This document shows positions 58,137 to 64,000 of a stretch of 64,000 bases of DNA, piece after piece. How positions within the stretch are numbered: position 1 is the stretch's first letter; the number at the start of each line of letters is the position of its first letter. The notes under the pieces were generated by a model. The model had not been told where the DNA came from. It ran no database searches and was given only the letters and a program-made list of their open reading frames with translations. The position numbers and the translations under genes are program-made. This DNA comes from a virus: positions 1 through 64,000 of IMG/VR virus record IMGVR_UViG_3300009537_002640. One strand, given 5' to 3'.

Positions 58137-59208
58137 TACACTCTCCCTTAATAGCTTCACATATTCTTTCGCACGCATGACCATCAATATCGCATAGGTA
58201 GTGATTAACTAAACCTACGGTATCACAATCTATAGGATTAGACAAAATATCCAGCAATCCTTTTTGATCGTAGGCTACTGGCAAATACTGGTGATAATCA
58301 GGTAAACCATCAAAATCCCTGGATTCGCCAAATAAAATATATACGATGGGCTTATTGAGTATTGCCGCCTCTAATAACATAGTACTGGCGAACCCCGCAA
58401 CAACATCTGAGTGCACCAACAATTCTCGTGCCACTTGAGTAGATGATTCCCATATATCTGGGATAATCTTAATATCAACGCTTGGGTTGTCGAGCCTGGC
58501 CTTCATTACATCAGATACATACATATCGTATTTGCTATAGCTTTTCCAGGTTTGAGGATGAACTTTAATCACTATCTGGTGATTGCCCGTGCTTTTAGCA
58601 AAATGCTCCAGAGCTAATATTGAGTCGTCCCTTACTTTATCTATGTTGACGTCTACAATTTTTCCATTTGACTCTTGAGAAAATAGAGGCGGATAGTCGG
58701 GAAAGAATATCCATTTTCTAGATAGTTCTAAACCATACTTGTTCGCTACCTCTTCTCTAGATTGGTAGGAGTTATCCATATACAACTCAAATCTTGGGTA
58801 GCCTGTTATATATGTGGTAGTTAGGTCTTCCCAAAAATTGGCGTAATTTTGTCCTGGAGCAAATACTGCATCTGGCGTAAAAAAGTACTCTCCGTCTAAC
58901 TTATATTTCGGATGTCTAAACATCGCGCTCTCATGTGCACCGAACTTAAATGGTTCTCGGGGCAAAAGAAATATTTTTAACCCCTGCCCTCTAAGATGTT
59001 GTAGCGTTCGCCTAATAGGTTTTTCCCACACACTGGTTGTAATAGCAAACTTATACTTGCTGTTCACTCGTATGTTCTGTTTAGCTATACGAGATGCTTT
59101 AGTGGGCGGAAAGTCCATCTTAACCTCGAACTTATCTGGGTTCCAAAAAATCGATGGGTCTATATCTATTCCCCAAACTCTAGGATCTAAATATAGCCCA
59201 TGTAACAT
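58126..59208 (-). CDS. GT-B glycosyltransferase, capsule-polymerase-like
   Basis: The 360-residue protein includes VWGIDIDPSIFW, FAITTSVWEKPIRRT, TYITGYPRFELYM, WIFFPDYPPLFSQ, HQIVIKVHPQTW and HSDVVAGFASTMLLEAAILNKPIVYIL (S-T-M-L-L-E donor site). It is of the same clan as 54176 and 56331. TAATG overlaps the upstream methyltransferase stop; the last bases overlap the next methyltransferase start. Confidence 0.8.
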   Translation of the reverse strand: MLHGLYLDPRVWGIDIDPSIFWNPDKFEVKMDFPPTKASRIAKQNIRVNSKYKFAITTSVWEKPIRRTLQHLRGQGLKIFLLPREPFKFGAHESAMFRHPKYKLDGEYFFTPDAVFAPGQNYANFWEDLTTTYITGYPRFELYMDNSYQSREEVANKYGLELSRKWIFFPDYPPLFSQESNGKIVDVNIDKVRDDSILALEHFAKSTGNHQIVIKVHPQTWKSYSKYDMYVSDVMKARLDNPSVDIKIIPDIWESSTQVARELLVHSDVVAGFASTMLLEAAILNKPIVYILFGESRDFDGLPDYHQYLPVAYDQKGLLDILSNPIDCDTVGLVNHYLCDIDGHACERICEAIKGECNGR

Positions 59209-59855
59209 TATACTGCCTTTTGCATCAACATCTTACCTCTATTTATGTCTACCTGGATAATGTGTGACACATCTCTACCCCTTATGGCTGCTGGTAAACG
59301 ATTATGGGTGGCATAATAACCCAATTTAGCATAATAATCTATAAGGTTTGGTCTCCATTGAAACTTATCTGCTACGCGCTTAGGGTTTAATTCCTCTGAG
59401 CCCTTTAGTATAAAATCATCACTATACGCTTCAATATGCATCACATATTTGTTCGCTTTGTCGAGACATTTCTTAAGCGCCCTCAAGATTCCATCTGGAG
59501 GTATATGTATCAGGACCCCCATAGTAAACACCATATCATATTTTTTGGTAATATCCATATCATACACACTCTCTCTAGCAAAATCTCCATCTGGCATATT
59601 CTCTCGCGCCCAATCTACACTGTCTTGTGATACATCTATGCCACCGAAACTTTCTAGGGACATCTTGTTTTTAATCACATCCAGGTTCCTGCCGCCCATA
59701 ATACCAACCTCAAATAAAGATTCTATATCATACACCCTGATGTGATTACCAAGCCAATTTGCACGACGGACATGATTTTCATTGTTCCAGTAGGCTTCCA
59801 CCGCATTAGTGGTTTTGCCTCCCCACAATTGAGCCTGGATGTCCCTATATTCCAT
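59208..59855 (-). CDS. SAM-dependent methyltransferase
   Basis: The 215-residue protein has LFEVGIMGGRNLDVI (motif I), FGGIDVSQDSVDWA, YDMVFTMGVLIHIPPDG, YVMHIEAYSDDF and WRPNLIDYYAKLGYY. It shares motifs and order with the paralogue at 57510-58136. It sits directly downstream of the smaller NeuB-like gene and probably methylates the resulting sugar or its precursor; that is inference. Confidence 0.88.
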   Translation of the reverse strand: MEYRDIQAQLWGGKTTNAVEAYWNNENHVRRANWLGNHIRVYDIESLFEVGIMGGRNLDVIKNKMSLESFGGIDVSQDSVDWARENMPDGDFARESVYDMDITKKYDMVFTMGVLIHIPPDGILRALKKCLDKANKYVMHIEAYSDDFILKGSEELNPKRVADKFQWRPNLIDYYAKLGYYATHNRLPAAIRGRDVSHIIQVDINRGKMLMQKAV

Positions 59856-59856
59856 A

Positions 59857-60564
59857 TCATACCACCTTCTGCATCAGCCTGGAATACTTAACCAAATCTG
59901 CTAGTTCATCTGGAGTTATACTACAGATGTGGTCAAAGCCAGGAGTTGCCTTAGAGAGAGTAAAATGTTTCTCTATAAGCTTTGCTCCTCTTGCTACAGC
60001 TACCAATGATGCCTCTATCCCAAGTGTATGGTCAGAGAACCCATAGTAAAAATCTCCAAATACTGGAGGAAAGTTTAGACTCTTATACTCGGTAGGATAT
60101 TCTGATACGCAATAGAGATACTTTACATTATCAGGAGACTTATCTAATGCCACTGAATTAAATCCCAGAGACATATAGCATTCTTTTCCGGTTGCTACCA
60201 TCTTCTCAGCTAATGGCCTATTAAGCTTAGACACACGACTTGCTATTTTGTGTCGCTTAACACCCAAGTCTTCCATCCATTGTAGCCGCTCTTCATCAAA
60301 AACGCTACACATGAACTCGATGCCTTCTTCATCGCACCAGTCTTTAAGCTGTGCGAATTGCTCTTTGTTAAATTCTAGAGGTTTTACACCAGCATGAATT
60401 TCTGGGTTTGGGTCTTCTCCGTCAGGCCCAAAGAGAGCATCCACCGAATAAGCCTGAAACTTAGCAGCATCAGCTCCAGCAATTGCAGCCTGACGGATTA
60501 ATTCATGCGCCAGGTGTATATTGCCATTATGGTTAATTCCAATCTCAGCAATTATAAACACCAT
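59857..60564 (-). CDS. NeuB-like N-acetylneuraminate (nonulosonate) synthase, short form
   Basis: The 235-residue (beta/alpha)8-barrel protein begins MVFIIAEIGINHNGNIHLA, with DAAKFQAYSVDALF, HKIASRVSKLNRPLA, LGFNSVALD, LYCVSEYPTEYKSLN, YGFSDHTLGIEASL and LIEKHFTLSKATPGFDH. It condenses a hexose-derived sugar with phosphoenolpyruvate to a nine-carbon acid. The usual SAF domain at the C-terminus is missing (typical length about 340). It is a paralogue of the 62604 gene, with slightly different substrate-loop sequence, so different specificity is likely. Confidence 0.88.
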   Translation of the reverse strand: MVFIIAEIGINHNGNIHLAHELIRQAAIAGADAAKFQAYSVDALFGPDGEDPNPEIHAGVKPLEFNKEQFAQLKDWCDEEGIEFMCSVFDEERLQWMEDLGVKRHKIASRVSKLNRPLAEKMVATGKECYMSLGFNSVALDKSPDNVKYLYCVSEYPTEYKSLNFPPVFGDFYYGFSDHTLGIEASLVAVARGAKLIEKHFTLSKATPGFDHICSITPDELADLVKYSRLMQKVV

Positions 60565-60574
60565 GTCTTTCTCC

Positions 60575-61300
60575 TCATCTTAATTTCAGTTCTGTTTTCA
60601 CATCACGGTAATCTATGTCGTCCTCATCGCAGGCTTTATCATAAGCCTCTTCGTCGAGTTCATATAGCTCATCCATATTCATACCGTCAGACTTTCTGAT
60701 TTCTTCTTCGTAGCCCACAATAGCCGTTGTGGCATCTTTCCAGCCAAACAACCTATCGTATCTACCATCAGCGCTAGCTAAATCTACAGGGTGCTTCATA
60801 GGCTCTGTAAAATCATAAAATCTAACTTCGTATGGACAAGCCCAATAACAACCTTCAACCGCGATGATGGTATTGTCGGGAGATAACTTAACATCTGCCC
60901 AACAGAAACCAAAACCTTTCTGCGCTGATTCTGGTAGGTAATCCAGACGCTTAGGGTCATCTAATCGAATTATTGTTTGTCCCTGATAGTTCTCACCACA
61001 CAGTAAGTAATCATGCCCATCAGGATGTCCTATCGCCCAGCACTTCCAAAAGCTATGATAGTTTCTATTAACTACCGCTATCACTTCTTTTGTCTTCTTA
61101 TTACGAACTGTGCCACGAGTATAGTTCCAGGTCCCCTTGCCAGTCTTGAAACTCTCGATGGCTAACTCGTATGTGCCACAAGGCGAATCTTCAAACTCTG
61201 TGCTTTCTAAGTTCTTCTTGCTATAGAACTTGCTCTTCTTAAATTCACTTGCATATTCTTTGATGCTTGTAATAAGCTTCTTTGCTAATACCTAAGTCAT
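60575..61300 (-). CDS. Unknown protein with in-frame TAG at codon 3 (amber)
   Basis: ATG 61300 has an ideal AAAGGAG eight bases upstream, but codon 3 (61292-61294) is TAG. After the TAG the frame is open without stop to TGA at 60575, about 238 codons. Residues such as ITSIKEYASEFKKS and KTGKGTWNYTRGTVRNKK look like authentic protein and continue into FWKCWAIGHPDGHDYLLCG and FCWADVKLSPDNTIIAVEG. A single C-to-T change (CAG to TAG) would explain it. Translation could otherwise begin at GTG 61084, giving 169 residues. No family recognised; the beta-rich C-terminal half with SPDNTIIAV resembles a propeller blade. Confidence 0.7.
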
Positions 61301-61302
61301 TG

Positions 61303-61518
61303 TTAAACTCCTTTGATTTCATCTTCATAGATTGGGGTTGTGATGGGCTCAAAGTCTTCTGCCTCAAGCTTACTATATTCCTCTATAGTTATCTCGCCCC
61401 TAAGTAATTTACCATACCATTTCATAGCTTGAAAATTGGTCTGATATCCTATAACTTTGCGTTCTTGGTTCCGCTTACGACGCTTGGTGAATCTCTTCCA
61501 CCATGTTTCTCGAACCAT
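61303..61518 (-). CDS. Hypothetical small basic protein
   Basis: The 71-residue protein is basic at the N-terminus (WWKRFTKRRKRNQERK) and acidic at the C-terminus. It overlaps the GNAT gene by 70 bases in another frame; its stop is two bases from the next ATG. Its C-terminal segment resembles short regulatory proteins seen in phages, but no family was identified. Confidence 0.65.
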   Translation of the reverse strand: MVRETWWKRFTKRRKRNQERKVIGYQTNFQAMKWYGKLLRGEITIEEYSKLEAEDFEPITTPIYEDEIKGV

Positions 61519-62093
61519 TCATCCTCCAATACACTAAGCATTGTAGAGTCTATATAGGTGCCATTGGTGAACTGGTTGTGTCGCAATTTGCCATCAACCT
61601 TCATACCAAGCGGCCCAGTGTAAACCCCTAATGCTACGTTGTTATCATATACTTCTGCCCATATCTTATGCAGGTTCATTTCTCTAAACCCAAAGTCAAA
61701 TAGCAGCGTAAGAGCCTCTTTACCTAATCCCTTGCCTCTTGCCTCGGGACTTAAAAAGATACCAAACTCTGCAGAACGTAAACGCCAGTCTACATAGTGT
61801 AAACCGCAGCAGCCAACTAAATCTGGTGCAGGGTTTTGCTTGCCAGTTCCGTAGTCTGTCCAACCCTGTAATGGTGGCGTTTGTACTGGCAGATTCTCAT
61901 GAATCTCAAAGTATACATGATTGTCCGCCATGTTGTTGCCACGGTTTTCGTACCACCACTGCTGTCGTGCCTTACTGATATCCTTCCATTCCCTAAAGTA
62001 TTTGCGCATCTCAGGATCATTCCTTTGCTCGCGCATCCACTCTACATTGGAAGGGTCTATCTCTTTCAGATATACTTTATCACCAACTATCAT
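61449..62093 (-). CDS. GNAT-family N-acetyltransferase
   Basis: The 214-residue protein has LVGCCGLHYVDWRLRSAEFGI, the acetyl-CoA loop LSPEARGKGLGKEALTLLFDF (R-G-x-G-x-G-x-A) and MNLHKIWAEVYDNN. RimJ- and PseH-type GNATs acetylate amino-sugars or proteins. Adjacent NeuB and cupin genes suggest an amino-sugar substrate. It starts with a TGATG overlap on the cupin gene and ends past the next start. Confidence 0.9.
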   Translation of the reverse strand: MIVGDKVYLKEIDPSNVEWMREQRNDPEMRKYFREWKDISKARQQWWYENRGNNMADNHVYFEIHENLPVQTPPLQGWTDYGTGKQNPAPDLVGCCGLHYVDWRLRSAEFGIFLSPEARGKGLGKEALTLLFDFGFREMNLHKIWAEVYDNNVALGVYTGPLGMKVDGKLRHNQFTNGTYIDSTMLSVLEDEWFEKHGGRDSPSVVSGTKNAKL

Positions 62094-62593
62094 CAGTTAG
62101 TCCTCTTGCTCGTTTTCTTTTTACGAGCGGGCTTCTTAGACGTCTTTTTCTTAGTAGTGGCCTGAGCTATCACCTTATCCTCTTCCGACATAACTATAGC
62201 TGGAGCTGTTTGCTCTTGCGGCAAATTCACCACTATAGGAGTTGTGCCCTTGCTTACAACATGAGTATCTTTATTGTCTTCATCTGAACCATATGCGGAA
62301 GATGGGTCATTAACAAACTCTATCACTATGCACTCAGTCTCGGCCTCTACTTGATGCATAAAACCTGGAGGAATTGATAGAGATGTTCCTGGTTCAAAAG
62401 GAATGCCCTTTATCTGCCCATTCTTAATTACTCTAATGGTAGCTTTTCCGCCCAGAAGATAAAGCACTTTCGTTAGCCTGGTATGAAACACCATGTCGGT
62501 TTTCTTACCTGCTTCTATCTTGTGTACGGCACCACCAACATTACGTGCCTTGTCCCAGACAACTGCCCTGGAACCATAACCTATCTCTGACAT
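62093..62593 (-). CDS. Cupin protein with Lys-rich tail
   Basis: In the 166-residue protein the cupin barrel spans 1-115 (KIEAGKKTDMVFHTRLTKVLYLLGG, LSIPPGFMHQVEAETEC). The C-terminal 50 residues are flexible and then Lys/Arg-rich (TTKKKTSKKPARKKKTSKR), like a DNA- or surface-binding tail. A cupin next to NeuB could be an epimerase or isomerase of the sugar path. GGAG precedes the ATG. Confidence 0.83.
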   Translation of the reverse strand: MSEIGYGSRAVVWDKARNVGGAVHKIEAGKKTDMVFHTRLTKVLYLLGGKATIRVIKNGQIKGIPFEPGTSLSIPPGFMHQVEAETECIVIEFVNDPSSAYGSDEDNKDTHVVSKGTTPIVVNLPQEQTAPAIVMSEEDKVIAQATTKKKTSKKPARKKKTSKRTN

Positions 62594-62603
62594 TGTTTTC
62601 TCC

Positions 62604-63434
62604 TTAATATTTTCTTAGCTTCTCTATGATGGGCTGTTCACTTACATACACAGTCTTAATCCCATCACCCAATATAGTCTCAACCTCACGAGCATCACGG
62701 CACAACTTACGTAAACCGGTTGGCTCCAATGATGCTGCCTGGTCACTACCATACATTGTACGGTCTAAAGTAATGTGTCGTTCAACTACGGCTGCACCTA
62801 GAGATACAGCGAGCAAAGTTGGTAATAGTCCCTTTTCATGCCCGCTGAAGCCGACGCCCTTTGAATCTGGGTATCTTTCGGTGAGAGTCTTAACAACACG
62901 AATATTAGACTCCCTGATGTCGGTTGGGTATGTAGAAGTGCAATGCATAACTGTAAAAGGACACTTGTGCTTCCTAAATATTTCTACTGCATGGTCAACC
63001 TGTTCTAGGGTACTCATACCCGTAGATATATAGGTGTGCTTTCCTTCTTGAGCTACAGTCTCTAATAGCTCATCGTATGTCAAGAGCGCTGAAGCAATCT
63101 TATTAAACTCTAGGTCATACTGCTGTAAGAACTTCTGGCTTTCTAAATCCCAGGCGGATGCGCTCCATGCTATACCTTTCTCTTTACAGTATCTATCTAT
63201 CTCGTCGTATTCTTCTTTGCCAAACTCTAAGCCTTCTTTCTGCTGCCTGTTGATTGTTCCCCAAGGCGATTCGCGAGACTTATCTAGCTCTTCCTTTGTA
63301 TACACTAAATCAATAGTGCGCTTTTGAAACTTAACAGCATCACATCCTGCATCTACTGCCAGGTCGATTAGCTTCTTGGCAATTCCCAAGTCACCATTGT
63401 GATTAATGCCTATCTCGGCTATAATATAAACCAT
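62604..63434 (-). CDS. neuB: NeuB-like N-acetylneuraminate (nonulosonate) synthase
   Basis: The 276-residue protein begins MVYIIAEIGINHNGDLGIA, with CDAVKFQKRTIDLVY, NKIASALLTYDELL, ISTGMSTLEQVDHAVE, VMHCTSTYPTDIRESN, VGFSGHEKGLLPTLL and VVERHITLDRTMYGSD, all hallmark NeuB motifs. The C-terminal SAF domain is absent. It is the first gene of the glycan block in this window. A clean GGGG lies before the ATG. Confidence 0.94.
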   Translation of the reverse strand: MVYIIAEIGINHNGDLGIAKKLIDLAVDAGCDAVKFQKRTIDLVYTKEELDKSRESPWGTINRQQKEGLEFGKEEYDEIDRYCKEKGIAWSASAWDLESQKFLQQYDLEFNKIASALLTYDELLETVAQEGKHTYISTGMSTLEQVDHAVEIFRKHKCPFTVMHCTSTYPTDIRESNIRVVKTLTERYPDSKGVGFSGHEKGLLPTLLAVSLGAAVVERHITLDRTMYGSDQAASLEPTGLRKLCRDAREVETILGDGIKTVYVSEQPIIEKLRKY

Positions 63435-63438
63435 AACT

Positions 63439-64000
63439 TTACCCCTTATTACAAACTAAAAAGATTGTATCGTGTTTTCTAATGGTTTTAAGAAATGCGG
63501 AATACGCCGCGTTCATAAAACTCAAGCTCTTAAATTTACCTGGCTTACCTCTTAGCAGCCAATACAAATGATTATCGAATGAATATCTCTGTAACCTTAT
63601 TTCTTTCTCTACTAAAAACCTCTCATTGTTTAGTAATTTGGTCAGCGATTTTGGTGTGAAGTATGAACAATGGGCGTTCTGAAAATAGAAGCTCTTGTAC
63701 TTCTCTAGCCCCACCAAGGCGTCATTGAGATTTGGAACCTCCACTATCAGACGACCATTATGACCTAACACATCATAAATATGATGCAAGAAAGGGGCTG
63801 GCTCAGGAATATGCTCTAATACATGAAAGAGGGTTACTGTATCTACCTCTTCCTTCCAATCAGAAATATTGCATAGCCTAACGTCCAGTCCTCTTTCTTG
63901 TGCGCTTCTAACTCGTGCCTCGCTAATATCTACGCCTATAGCTCCATCAATCAAACCAACAAAGTTAGAATAACCAGTGCCAACATCTAAAAGCTTGAGG
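63439..64000 (-). CDS. SAM-dependent methyltransferase, partial (5' end off right edge)
   Basis: In-frame codons continue past the ATG at 63954 to the window edge with LKLLDVGTGYSNFVGLIDG (motif I), so the true start lies to the right. Then IGVDISEARVRSAQERG, VTLFHVLEHIPEPAPF and GHNGRLIVEVPNL, a Methyltransf_23 pattern. It probably methylates a surface sugar or lipid intermediate. Stop TAA lies four bases upstream of the neuB ATG. Confidence 0.85.
   Translation of the reverse strand, partial: LKLLDVGTGYSNFVGLIDGAIGVDISEARVRSAQERGLDVRLCNISDWKEEVDTVTLFHVLEHIPEPAPFLHHIYDVLGHNGRLIVEVPNLNDALVGLEKYKSFYFQNAHCSYFTPKSLTKLLNNERFLVEKEIRLQRYSFDNHLYWLLRGKPGKFKSLSFMNAAYSAFLKTIRKHDTIFLVCNKG

Noticed and set aside
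60575-61300. TAG reassigned to an amino acid (genetic code 15)
   Set aside because: At least six genes end with TAG at places where the next gene starts within a few bases or a promoter follows, so TAG works as a stop. Only one gene has an internal TAG.
1-64000. CRISPR array, tRNA or rRNA genes
   Set aside because: No evenly spaced direct repeats with unique spacers and no cloverleaf or rRNA-like sequences were seen by eye. Short tRNAs could still be missed.

Overview
The window looks like part of the genome of a large tailed bacteriophage (jumbo-phage class). All recognisable genes lie on the minus strand. They are tightly packed, often with TAATG, TGATG or ATGA stop/start overlaps. Phage-typical replication and nucleotide genes (DnaB-like helicase, DnaC-like loader, SF2 helicase, class II ribonucleotide reductase, dUTPase, PhoH, a small sigma factor) are mixed with many small unknown genes and two kinds of homing-endonuclease sequence. 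I saw no rRNA, tRNA, integrase, capsid or complete terminase gene, and the host cannot be named from this sequence. The standard code fits: TAG is used as an ordinary stop in several genes. No stretch longer than about 200 bases is free of genes.

Transcription runs from high to low coordinates, so the layout is given that way. (1) 64.0-38.7 kb is a surface-glycan cassette. It holds two NeuB-like synthases, methyltransferases, at least six glycosyltransferases, RmlA, RmlB and RmlD homologues, a short UDP-sugar dehydrogenase, an epimerase, cupins, a GNAT acetyltransferase, a deacetylase-like protein and a saccharopine-dehydrogenase-like enzyme. It is interrupted by small phage genes, a LAGLIDADG gene, an HNH remnant and two single-membrane-span microproteins. 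(2) 38.7-30.8 kb is a replication and cytoskeleton block: a tubulin/FtsZ-like GTPase, SF2 helicase, Sm-like protein, helicase loader, DnaB-like helicase and a eukaryotic-type phosphomannomutase-like HAD protein.

(3) 30.7-18.1 kb begins at a sigma70-like promoter. It encodes in order a PrkA-type kinase, a YeaH-type VWA protein, a small P-loop ATPase, SpoVR, a 58-residue protein, a SLOG-fold protein, a diadenylate cyclase (c-di-AMP synthase) domain, a sigma factor, class II RNR, dUTPase, small proteins and PhoH, and it ends in a strong terminator. The physical union of the bacterial stress trio PrkA/YeaH/SpoVR with a c-di-AMP synthase, a putative nucleotide sensor and a sigma factor is the best candidate for an undescribed system here. 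(4) 17.9-0 kb holds giant structural or adhesin genes: a 1680-residue LamG/FN3 protein, a 166-residue fragment, a 3634-residue protein with about 22 Ig-like repeats and a strikingly over-used Asp-Gly-Tyr motif, and a kelch-like protein running off the left end. These are probably tail-fibre or virion-surface proteins for host attachment.

Bases were read by eye. Motif counts and residue positions are approximate, and family calls rest on motif recognition, not on searches.
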